5,372 bases of DNA from Treponema sp. (GTDB lineage: Bacteria; Spirochaetota; Spirochaetia; Treponematales; Treponemataceae), in the NCBI GenBank assembly GCA_004554075.1, contig SFOB01000161.1, positions 1 to 5,372 on the forward strand, read 5' to 3'. The translations under genes were made by a program, and so were the position numbers. The notes under the pieces were generated by a model. It worked only from the letters and a program-made list of their open reading frames with translations, did no database searches and had not been told where the DNA came from. Shown one piece after another: positions 1-5,372 of the stretch (positions are counted from its first letter, which is position 1; every line of letters begins with the position of its first letter).

Positions 1-1098
1 AGCGGCGCCTTTGGAAATGCTGTAGGAATCTTCTTCCATTATTACCAGTTCGGAGCCACAGTATTTTACTATTGAAGAAAACTGTGGAACGCTTTCTTCT
101 ATTACTTTCAGCATAAAATCATGACGGTTTTGAGGCTGTCCATGAACAAAAATTGTTTCCGGCTGCAACATTGGAATCATCATAGTAAGTGTACCGAATA
201 AATCTTTTACCCACTCTGCGTAGGAATCGTCTACGCTGTCTACAGTTTTAAGAACAGCTTCCGGCAGGCCCGTCTGGCCCTTCTGATATGTTGTCCAGGA
301 GCGGGAAATATACTCCCCTACACCATAGTTTCTTCCATTTATTACACGTCCATTCATTGTAATGGAAAGACCAATACCAATTCCTTTTTCGTAGCTTTCA
401 GGATATGAAAGCAAAGGGTTACCCGCATAGTTTCTTGCAAGCACACATAAAAAATCTTTTTTGTCAGAAGCTTTATTTAAGGCCAGCTGAAGCCATGAAC
501 AGCAGCGGGCATCATTTTCCATAAAAAGAGGAATGCCATAACGTTTACCAAGAATTGATGCATAATCAAAATCTTTGAGTCTGAATGGAGCAGAATATTT
601 TATTACTCCGTTATCAATATCAATAATACCAGGAAGACCAATACTGATTGCAAGCGGTCTTACACTTCCTTCATTTACTGCAGGAAGTATTTCTTTGATT
701 ATGGAATCAACCATAAAAACAAAAAGTTCTTCAGGCTTATCTAAAAGTTTTTCATCTGCCGGAGTCGGGCCTTCTGTCTCATAAATTACCCGGCCGTCAA
801 AGCCCACAGTACAAACGTGATAGCTGTCCAGCTGAATCTCAATTCCAATTACGCAGCCAAAATCAGGATTAACAGAAAGAAATACAGGTTTGCGGCCCCC
901 TTTCTCCGTAGGCAGACCGCGCTCTCCCTCGCAGATCAAATCTGACTCAACCAGTGTCCCAATTATGTTAGAAACTGTAGAACGGTAAAGCTCAAGTTTT
1001 CTTGCAATATCAATTCTGCTGAAGTTTGGATTCTTCCAGACAGTTTCAAAAACTCTGGAAAGATTTGCATTACGCTGGTAGTCATTATTTACGTGCAT
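1..1098 (-). CDS. ROK-family (NagC/XylR-like) transcriptional regulator, C-terminus cut by window edge
   Basis: An open frame of 366 codons runs from ATG at 1098 to base 1 without a stop. ROK repressors are usually about 380-400 aa, so only the last few residues should be missing. Residues about 8-60 form a winged helix-turn-helix (SRIDIARKLELYRSTVSNII), followed by the typical ROK wing ending GGRKPVFLSVNP (68-78). The sugar-binding/actin-like fold follows, with IGLPGIID (153-160), MENDA (193-197, the ROK catalytic/sugar-binding Asp region) and GIGIGLSITMNG (239-250). The phosphate-loop position reads GIEIQLDSYHV rather than DxGGT, so kinase activity is unlikely. The CxCGxxGCxE zinc motif and its preceding His are absent; that stretch reads NYGVGEYISRSW. 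The start lies 9 nt after the malG-type stop, in the same frame, with only a distant AAGGG as ribosome site, so translational coupling is likely. Inferred role: sugar-responsive regulator of this operon and of the divergent GH20 gene. Confidence 0.9.
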   Translation of the reverse strand, partial: MHVNNDYQRNANLSRVFETVWKNPNFSRIDIARKLELYRSTVSNIIGTLVESDLICEGERGLPTEKGGRKPVFLSVNPDFGCVIGIEIQLDSYHVCTVGFDGRVIYETEGPTPADEKLLDKPEELFVFMVDSIIKEILPAVNEGSVRPLAISIGLPGIIDIDNGVIKYSAPFRLKDFDYASILGKRYGIPLFMENDARCCSWLQLALNKASDKKDFLCVLARNYAGNPLLSYPESYEKGIGIGLSITMNGRVINGRNYGVGEYISRSWTTYQKGQTGLPEAVLKTVDSVDDSYAEWVKDLFGTLTMMIPMLQPETIFVHGQPQNRHDFMLKVIEESVPQFSSIVKYCGSELVIMEEDSYSISKGAA

Positions 1099-1107
1099 AA
1101 TACAATT

Positions 1108-1959
1108 TTAACCCTTAACGGCACCAGCCGCAACACCTTTTGTAATCTGCTTTCTGAAAATACCATAGAAGATGATAATCGGAATTATGCTGATCATAAG
1201 AGCTGCAAATTGCTTACCATAATCTGATGCAAGTGCGCCGGAGAATTTCTGAACACCAACCGGCAGAGACTTAATCTTTTCACTGCTGGCAAGAATGTTG
1301 ATAAGCATAAACTCATTCCAGGTACCGGTAATTGTAAGAATTGCAAGGGTGATTCCAACCGGCTTTGACATTGGGAATATGATGTCAAAGAAAATCTGAA
1401 GGTATGGAGCCCCGTCAATTCTGGCAGATTCAACAAGAGAAGTAGGAATACTGCGGATAAACTCTGTTGTAAGGTAGATTCCCATTGGCATACCTATACC
1501 GATATAACAAATCAGAACACCAAGCCTTGTATCATAAAGTCCTGTCCAGTTTGCCATAAAAAAGAGAGGAATCATAATACACTGCAGGGTAATTAAAACA
1601 CCTATTACGAAAGACTTATAGAAAAAGCCTGTAGTCTTATTAGGAAGCTTTGCAAAAGCAAAACCTGCTGCAATTGAGAAATAGAGAATTGCAATTGTTG
1701 AAACTCCGGTATAGAAAATAGAGTTCAAAAAGAGGCTTCCAAATTTACCACGGATCCAGGCATCAATATAATTGCGCCACCACCATACCTGAGGCAGTGC
1801 CAGCTTACTTGTCATCTGATATTCCTGGGTAGTCTTAAAAGATGAGAACAAAAGCCAGAAAAGCGGATATAAGGCCATGAAGGTGAAAAATATCAAAACA
1901 ATATAAATTACAACCTGGGAAATAATATGTTTAGGTCCTTTTTTTTCAAATACGTTCAT
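1108..1959 (-). CDS. Carbohydrate ABC transporter permease, MalG type
   Basis: This 283-aa inner-membrane protein is the second permease of a CUT1 sugar importer and would form a heterodimer with the upstream MalF-type protein. Six hydrophobic segments are visible at about 13-38, 76-104, 115-136, 147-164, 198-222 and 251-268. The EAA loop that docks the ATPase is clear at about 177-200 (ESARIDGAPYLQIFFDIIFP). LPVGVQKFSG (232-241) and the C-terminal GVAAGAVKG are typical of the MalG subgroup. I chose ATG 1959 rather than the longer in-frame ATG at 2004, because a strong GGGAGG ribosome site sits 8 nt before 1959. The longer start would also overlap the preceding gene and add a charged 15-residue tail. 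The gap from the malF-type stop is 13 nt. The gene looks intact. Substrate cannot be read from the sequence; an N-acetylhexosamine oligosaccharide is inferred from the GH20 neighbour. Confidence 0.93.
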   Translation of the reverse strand: MNVFEKKGPKHIISQVVIYIVLIFFTFMALYPLFWLLFSSFKTTQEYQMTSKLALPQVWWWRNYIDAWIRGKFGSLFLNSIFYTGVSTIAILYFSIAAGFAFAKLPNKTTGFFYKSFVIGVLITLQCIMIPLFFMANWTGLYDTRLGVLICYIGIGMPMGIYLTTEFIRSIPTSLVESARIDGAPYLQIFFDIIFPMSKPVGITLAILTITGTWNEFMLINILASSEKIKSLPVGVQKFSGALASDYGKQFAALMISIIPIIIFYGIFRKQITKGVAAGAVKG

Positions 1960-1967
1960 ATGCAATA

Positions 1968-1973
1968 CCTCCC
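1968..1973 (-). promoter_or_regulatory. Ribosome binding site for the MalG-type permease
   Basis: GGGAGG overlaps the last base of the malF-type TAG stop and sits 8 nt before ATG 1959. It decides the start of the MalG-type gene against the in-frame ATG at 2004, and it implies coupled translation of the two permeases. Confidence 0.85.
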
Positions 1974-3292
1974 TATTCTTCCTTTGCGCCAAATTTCTTT
2001 TCAAGAGTTTTTACAATTCCAATAAGCACAAGGCTGATTACAACCATAATTGTAGAAATTGTATTTGCCATAGGATAATCAGATGCACCGCGGAAGGCCT
2101 TATCAAACATATAAAGAGAAAGTACGTATGTCTGCTTTGCAGGTCCACCACCAGTCATTACATAAATCAGGTCAAAGGATTTCAGCGAACCTGAAATTGC
2201 AAGAATTGCAGAGATTACAAATACACCCGAAAGTTCAGGGAAGATAATGTGCCAGAGCACCTGCCATTCTGTTGCGCCGTCAATTGTTGCAGCCTCCATA
2301 ATCTGAGGATCAATTTTCTGCAGGTTTGCCATAAAGATAATCAGATAAGTTCCTGTGTACATCCAGAGGATTACAAAGAGAACCGGAATCATCGGCTGTG
2401 AATTCATTGTCCATTCATAAGAAGGATTAATCCACTTCATAATTTCAGTCCAGGCACCGTGAGATGAAAAGAAGGTCTGGAAAAGAATACCAATTACAAC
2501 TGTAGAAATAACACAAGGAAGATATATCATAGTCTGGAAAAAGTCCTTACCCTTTACAAGGCCACGAGTCAAAACATAAGCCAGGAAAAAGCCAAGTGGC
2601 AGTTGCCCGAAAACAGACACAAGAACAATCCAGAAGTTATTTTTCAAAGAGATATAAAAATACTGGTCAGAAAAGACCTTCATATAATTTTTAAAGCCTA
2701 CAAACTTCAGGGCTCCTGCTTCAAAGAGAGAACCACCCGAATAATTTGTAAGACTCAATACAACGGAGAAAATTGACGGGAAGGTCATTACTCCAAAGTA
2801 AAAGATAATTGCAGGAAGAGAAAGCATCCAGTAGGCACGCTTTTCTTCTGATTTTGTAGAAAGATTTTCACCAAGCAGAGTTGAATAAAGGTAGACAATT
2901 ATATGGGCTGCCATACCATAAACCATAAAATAAAAACCGGTTGAAAATTCTACGTCTTCATCTGTAAACTTTTTAACTGCAATAAAAGAAAAAAGTGACG
3001 TAAGAATTATAAGGCCCATTAACGCCCAGTCGGCCGCTGCAGTCAGCTTAGTATGATTTTCATTTTTACCACGGATAAAGTAAAGAGAAGAAAAAAGGAT
3101 TGATGCTGCCATTGCAAGAAAACAAAGAATCAATGCAATACCAATCGAAACATATAAGGCACCTTCCCCTGCTCCAAGAAAATAAATCAGAGCTGCAAAG
3201 CCGTTAGCTTCATCAAACACGGGAATACAAAAGCCCAGCATAGAAAGTAAAAGACATGCCTTACTTACAAGGATTATATTCTTTTTATTCAT
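1973..3292 (-). CDS. Carbohydrate ABC transporter permease, MalF type, with a four-helix N-terminal extension
   Basis: This 439-aa inner-membrane protein is the first permease of a CUT1 sugar importer. The usual permease core covers about residues 151-439. It begins KRAYWMLSLPAIIFYF, has hydrophobic segments near 157-180, 219-243, 252-275, 301-322, 355-376 and 411-428, and carries the EAA ATPase-docking loop at 333-352 (EAATIDGATEWQVLWHIIFP). MTGGGPAKQTYVLSLYMF (379-396) is a standard MalF-type signature. Core family members are about 290-310 aa. The extra 150 residues hold four further hydrophobic segments (about 5-23, 45-72, 86-106, 119-140), with a charged loop at 74-83 and another at 107-115. 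I do not recognise this module. It differs from E. coli MalF, which is long mainly because of a large periplasmic P2 loop; here the equivalent loop is short. The start at 3292 has GAGG 7 nt upstream. No strong internal ribosome site precedes residue 151, so one continuous protein is the best reading. Confidence 0.92.
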   Translation of the reverse strand: MNKKNIILVSKACLLLSMLGFCIPVFDEANGFAALIYFLGAGEGALYVSIGIALILCFLAMAASILFSSLYFIRGKNENHTKLTAAADWALMGLIILTSLFSFIAVKKFTDEDVEFSTGFYFMVYGMAAHIIVYLYSTLLGENLSTKSEEKRAYWMLSLPAIIFYFGVMTFPSIFSVVLSLTNYSGGSLFEAGALKFVGFKNYMKVFSDQYFYISLKNNFWIVLVSVFGQLPLGFFLAYVLTRGLVKGKDFFQTMIYLPCVISTVVIGILFQTFFSSHGAWTEIMKWINPSYEWTMNSQPMIPVLFVILWMYTGTYLIIFMANLQKIDPQIMEAATIDGATEWQVLWHIIFPELSGVFVISAILAISGSLKSFDLIYVMTGGGPAKQTYVLSLYMFDKAFRGASDYPMANTISTIMVVISLVLIGIVKTLEKKFGAKEE

Positions 3293-3297
3293 TTTTT

Positions 3298-3303
3298 AAC
3301 CTC
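3298..3303 (-). promoter_or_regulatory. Ribosome binding site for the MalF-type permease
   Basis: GAGGTT, with GAGG ending 7 nt before ATG 3292, lies only a few bases after the U-tract of the intergenic hairpin. The hairpin could therefore affect access of ribosomes to this site as well as transcription. Confidence 0.75.
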
Positions 3304-3305
3304 AT

Positions 3306-3345
3306 AAAAAAGGCTTCCGGAGGAAAGGAATTACCGGAAGCCTTT
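3306..3345 (-). terminator. Hairpin with U-tract between binding-protein and permease genes (probable partial terminator)
   Basis: The arms 3309-3320 and 3334-3345 are perfect 12-bp complements (minus strand AAAGGCTTCCGG and CCGGAAGCCTTT) around a 13-nt loop. On the minus strand the second arm runs into a T-tract of six in total, the form of an intrinsic terminator. It lies 13 nt after the binding-protein stop, inside what must be a continuous operon, since no clear promoter was seen between it and the permease. The likely role is partial termination or protection of the upstream mRNA 3' end, giving more binding protein than permease, as is common in binding-protein-dependent transport operons. 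Confidence 0.82.
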
Positions 3346-3358
3346 ATATTAGTTTTTA

Positions 3359-4605
3359 TTATTTACTTGCATCCCAGGCAGCCTGTACATCTTTACAAAC
3401 CTGCTCTGGAGTAATCTTTCCAAGACCAAGAGCCTGAAGGTCAGCATTGAGTACAGAAGGAACATCACCTTCGAATACGCTGTCGAATACTGGAGTTGAA
3501 ATTGTCTGAGCTGTGTAGAATGCTGCTCTCTTCTGTGAGAGTGGTTCAATATTGTCATATTTGATTCCACTGTTCAAAGATGGGAATGAAGCACCTGTAT
3601 CAAGTCTTCTCTGCTGTACATAAGGTCCAGAAAGCCACTTAATAAGTTCCCATGCAGCCTTTTCTTCTTTTGACCCCTTCTTAAGCTTTGAGCTCATACC
3701 GTAACCAACACCAAGTGTTGAAGAGTTTGAACCGTGAATCTTTTCACCTGGAATTGCAGGGAAGTTGATGAGTTCAATATTCTTTTTCTGGTCTGCTGGA
3801 GAAATAAGAGCCTTTCCTGTAGAAGTATCTGTAAGGAAAGCACCTACACGCCAGTCACCATCAATAAGGTATGCACCCTTTTTAGAAGCAAACTGTCCTA
3901 CTACATCGCCGTAAGAAGTAGCAAGAGTTTTCTGTGAAAGTACGCCGTCATCATAAAGAGTCTTAATGAACTTTACAGCATCAAGGAATGACTTGTCTGT
4001 AAACTTAACTGCATTACCCAGTCATCCATATTAGCCATAAGAATTGTTTCGTATCCCTTTGCCTTAAGAACCGGAACCTGAGCCTTAAGCTCGTCATATG
4101 TTTTTGGGATAGAAAGACCACAATCTTCCAGAACTGCCTTATTTACATAAAGCATGTGGCTTACAGTAAGACCAAAAGGAATTTCAGCAACATAACCTGA
4201 AGCCTGAGCAGCTGGATCTACACAAGCCTTGCTGTAATCATTGTAGATTCCATCTTTTTTCATAAATGGAGTAAGGTCTTTTGCAAGTTTCTTTTCATGA
4301 ATTGCAGATGAACGTCCAGCCGGCCACATATAGAATACATCAGGCATTTTTCCTGAAGCTGCATAAGCGGCGGTTTTCTGATGGAAAGGCTCGTTGAACA
4401 GTACCTCTCGCTCAATCTTAATATCAGGATGAGCTGCTTCAAATGCTTCCCAAATCAGCTTGTTATCCTCAAAAGAGTTTGGAGCTGTTGCATCCTGATA
4501 ATCCAGTACAGTAATAACTGTCTGTTTTGATTTTTTGTCACCCAGCGCATAAACTGAGCCAAGCACCGCTGCCGCTACCATAACGGCTGTTACCATTTTT
4601 TTCAT
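3359..4605 (-). pseudogene. Extracellular sugar-binding protein of an ABC importer (SBP family 1), frame broken near 4010-4018
   Basis: This is the periplasmic receptor of the importer. ATG 4605 is chosen because GGAGG lies 5 nt upstream; the ATG at 4617 would place that site inside the coding sequence. A Sec signal peptide is clear (MKKMVTAVMVAAAVLGSVYA, then LGDKK) with no lipobox Cys, so the mature protein should be free in the periplasm. The N-lobe reads normally to residue 196 (PDVFYMWPAGR at 88-98; FGLTVSHMLYVNK at 144-156; ANMDDW at 191-196). That frame then runs into 14 unrelated-looking residues and a stop at 3973. The C-lobe continues in another frame from GGT 4018 for 219 codons: GNAVKFTDKSFLDAVKFIK, GAYLIDGDWRVGAF, GYGMSSKLKKGSKEEKAAW, LIKWLSGPYVQQRR, stop 3359. 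Family members usually have about 30 residues between these two blocks, so a small deletion fits better than a single-base slip. It could be a true mutation or an assembly error. Confidence 0.85.
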
Positions 4606-4610
4606 AGGTT

Positions 4611-4615
4611 CCTCC
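4611..4615 (-). promoter_or_regulatory. Ribosome binding site for the sugar-binding protein
   Basis: GGAGG lies 5 nt before ATG 4605. It decides the start: the upstream in-frame ATG at 4617 overlaps this site and has no ribosome site of its own, and starting at 4605 gives a standard Met-Lys-Lys signal peptide. Confidence 0.85.
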
Positions 4616-4627
4616 ATAATTTATTTG

Positions 4628-4654
4628 TTGTACTTTTTTGTACACTCTTTGTAC
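4628..4654 (-). repeat. Three helically phased GTACAA repeats, candidate operator downstream of the operon promoter
   Basis: On the minus strand GTACAA occurs at 4654-4649, 4643-4638 and 4633-4628, with spacings of 11 and 10 bp, about one DNA turn each. Read the other way, TGTAC (4629-4633) and GTACA (4640-4644) form a perfect dyad around six T's. The block spans about +2 to +28 relative to the predicted start of transcription, a position suited to repressor binding. The natural candidate to bind it is the ROK regulator at the end of the operon, but nothing in the sequence proves this. Confidence 0.6.
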
Positions 4655-4658
4655 TTAC
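4650..4658. repeat. Direct repeat TGTACTTAC, copy 1 (operon side)
   Basis: This 9-bp sequence is repeated exactly at 4765-4773 on the GH20 side. The match extends imperfectly on the minus strand (GTAAGTACAAAGAG here, GTAAGTACAGAGAA there). It covers the first GTACAA unit of the phased array. Sharing between two divergent promoters suggests one common regulator. Confidence 0.55.
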
Positions 4659-4662
4659 CTAG

Positions 4663-4692
4663 ATAGTAAACCCGCAAATACGGAACTGTCAA
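4663..4692 (-). promoter_or_regulatory. Sigma-70-type promoter of the transporter-regulator operon
   Basis: On the minus strand a perfect -35 TTGACA (4692-4687) is followed after 18 bp by TACTAT (4668-4663, four of six matches to TATAAT). Transcription would begin near 4656, giving a leader of about 50 nt before ATG 4605 that contains the GTACAA array. The stretch above the -35 is very AT-rich and could act as an UP element. Confidence 0.7.
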
Positions 4693-4694
4693 TT

Positions 4695-4711
4695 AAAATA
4701 TTAGTTATTTT
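4695..4711. promoter_or_regulatory. AT-rich dyad AAAATA-N5-TATTTT upstream of the operon -35
   Basis: The arms at 4695-4700 and 4706-4711 are perfect 6-bp complements around TTAGT. The dyad sits immediately upstream of the -35, and its AT-rich symmetry loosely recalls NagC/Mlc-type operators. In DNA this AT-rich it may be chance or simply an UP element, hence the low confidence. Confidence 0.25.
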
Positions 4712-4764
4712 TAGTAAATTTTACCTATTTTTTCGATTTTTTTGGCTTTTGTTTGTTTTTTCTC

Positions 4765-4773
4765 TGTACTTAC
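4765..4773. repeat. Direct repeat TGTACTTAC, copy 2 (GH20 side)
   Basis: This is the exact 9-bp partner of 4650-4658. It overlaps the expected -35 position of the GH20 promoter, so a protein bound here would block that promoter or take the place of a poor -35. Confidence 0.55.
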
Positions 4774-4793
4774 ATCAAAACTTGATTTATAAT
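4765..4793 (+). promoter_or_regulatory. Promoter of the GH20 gene, possibly giving a leaderless mRNA
   Basis: A perfect TATAAT lies at 4788-4793. The hexamer 17 bp upstream (TGTACT, 4765-4770) is a poor -35, but T-rich tracts at about 4728-4761 could help polymerase as an UP element. Transcription should start about 6-8 nt after the -10, at about the ATG at 4801. There is no Shine-Dalgarno sequence before that ATG, which fits a leaderless transcript. Confidence 0.55.
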
Positions 4794-4800
4794 TCGAACT

Positions 4801-5372
4801 ATGAACACTAGAATAGCAATAATTCCAAAGCCGCTTTCAATTGAAAACGGAAACAATATCATAAACTTCTCAAGCAAAAATGTTTCATTATGCTTTAATA
4901 ATGAAATCGAAAATACATCCCGTAATAAAATAAAAACTGCATTCAGTATTACAGGAACCGATATTTCAGAAAACGGCATACCTGTCTTTATAGAAATACC
5001 ACAAAATACAGACAGTTCAGATGAAAGCTACTCTCTATCAGTTTTCAATGACGGAATCAAAATTCAGGCAAAGAATATAAAAGGTGCCTTCTATGGAGCA
5101 ATCAGTGCAGGACAGCTTATCTCAGGAAATAAGAATGGTCTACCGGATCTTTCTATTAAAGACAATCCAAGATACCAGTGGAGAGGATTTCTTCTGGATA
5201 CCTGCAGATCCTTTTATTCAATAAACTTCATCAAAAAGATGCTGGATGCCTGTGCACTTCATAAACTCAATATTTTCCACTGGCACCTTACAGACGACCA
5301 GGGCTGGCGCTTTGAAGTACCAGGCTACCCTCTCCTTACAGAAATCGGTTCTAAAAGACAAGATCTTACAAT
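4801..5372 (+). CDS. Beta-N-acetylhexosaminidase, glycoside hydrolase family 20, 5' part only
   Basis: The frame is open from ATG 4801 through the window end (190 codons plus two bases). GH20 enzymes remove terminal beta-linked GlcNAc or GalNAc by substrate-assisted catalysis. Residues about 5-120 match the non-catalytic N-terminal GH20b-like domain, starting with the typical IIPKPLSIE (7-15) and ending with KGAFYGAISAGQLI (94-107). The TIM barrel starts at about 124 with RYQWRGFLLDTCRSF (124-138), where R128 is the usual substrate-binding Arg. It continues to NIFHWHLTDDQGWR (157-170), a hallmark of the family. R136-S137 stands where many relatives have Arg-His. The catalytic Asp-Glu pair lies beyond the window. 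No signal peptide is present, so the enzyme should be cytoplasmic, acting on sugars brought in by the divergent importer. The start agrees with the family N-terminus although no ribosome site precedes it. Confidence 0.93.
   Translation, partial: MNTRIAIIPKPLSIENGNNIINFSSKNVSLCFNNEIENTSRNKIKTAFSITGTDISENGIPVFIEIPQNTDSSDESYSLSVFNDGIKIQAKNIKGAFYGAISAGQLISGNKNGLPDLSIKDNPRYQWRGFLLDTCRSFYSINFIKKMLDACALHKLNIFHWHLTDDQGWRFEVPGYPLLTEIGSKRQDLT

Noticed and set aside
575..784. 69-aa plus-strand open frame
   Set aside because: It lies entirely antisense to the conserved ROK coding sequence and has no ribosome site or recognisable domain.
1099..1110. Permease-ROK fusion by stop readthrough
   Set aside because: The two genes share a frame across TAA plus three codons, but the ROK ATG matches the family N-terminus and no readthrough signal is visible, so the shared frame is probably chance.
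1194..1436. 80-aa minus-strand open frame
   Set aside because: It is a shadow in another frame of the well-supported MalG-type gene.
1960..2004. 15-residue N-terminal extension of the MalG-type permease from ATG 2004
   Set aside because: It would overlap the end of the MalF-type gene, and the strong GGGAGG site points to ATG 1959.
3349..3570. 73-aa minus-strand open frame at the 3' end of the binding-protein gene
   Set aside because: It is out of frame with the conserved C-lobe and is a shadow of it.
3359..3697. A separate 112-aa gene starting at 3697
   Set aside because: The same frame continues upstream to 4018 with clear binding-protein sequence, so the Met at 3697 is internal and this is only the tail of the broken gene.
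3734..3937. 67-aa plus-strand open frame
   Set aside because: It is antisense to the binding-protein C-lobe, with no supporting signals.
4006..4020. Programmed ribosomal frameshift in the binding-protein gene
   Set aside because: There is no slippery heptamer or nearby stimulatory hairpin, and a frame change alone would not restore the roughly 30 residues that seem to be missing.
4260..4442. 60-aa minus-strand open frame
   Set aside because: It is a shadow frame within the binding-protein N-lobe.
4770..4979. 69-aa minus-strand hydrophobic open frame
   Set aside because: It is antisense to the GH20 N-terminal domain; its hydrophobicity comes from reading A-rich codons backwards.

Overview
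The window looks like a carbohydrate uptake and catabolism locus from a moderately AT-rich, diderm bacterium. The style of the proteins suggests a Treponema-like spirochaete (rumen, gut or oral type), but that is an impression from protein similarity and was not tested. No RNA genes, insertion sequences, CRISPR arrays or integration sites were seen.

Layout: four genes on the minus strand read right to left as one apparent operon. First is an extracellular sugar-binding protein (4605 to 3359, broken), then an ABC permease of the MalF type with an unusual N-terminal membrane extension (3292 to 1973), a MalG-type permease (1959 to 1108), and a ROK-family transcriptional regulator (1098 to beyond base 1). 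Gaps inside the operon are 66, 13 and 9 nt. The 66-nt gap holds a perfect 12-bp hairpin with a U-tract, probably a partial terminator that favours binding-protein mRNA over permease mRNA. On the plus strand, diverging from the operon, is the 5' part of a GH20 beta-N-acetylhexosaminidase (4801 to beyond 5372) with no signal peptide. No ABC ATPase is present, so a shared MsmX/MalK-type ATPase encoded elsewhere is presumed.

Inferred joint function: a beta-linked N-acetylhexosamine oligosaccharide (chitobiose-like, or a host or peptidoglycan glycan fragment) is bound in the periplasm, imported by the two permeases, and cleaved in the cytoplasm by the GH20 enzyme. The ROK protein would sense the sugar and control both transcription units. 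The substrate is inferred only from the GH20 neighbour and the NagC-like regulator.

The 195-nt divergent region (4606-4800) is rich in signals. It has a good sigma-70 promoter for the operon (TTGACA, 18 bp, TACTAT). Three GTACAA repeats spaced 11 and 10 bp apart lie just downstream of the predicted transcription start. A further copy of the same element (TGTACTTAC) overlaps the -35 position of the GH20 promoter, whose consensus TATAAT lies so close to the ATG that the mRNA may be leaderless.

The points most worth a second look are: the binding-protein gene, where reading frame and apparently about 30 codons are lost at one point; the phased GTAC repeats shared by both promoters; the four-helix N-terminal module on the MalF-type permease; and a ROK regulator lacking the family's zinc-binding cysteines.
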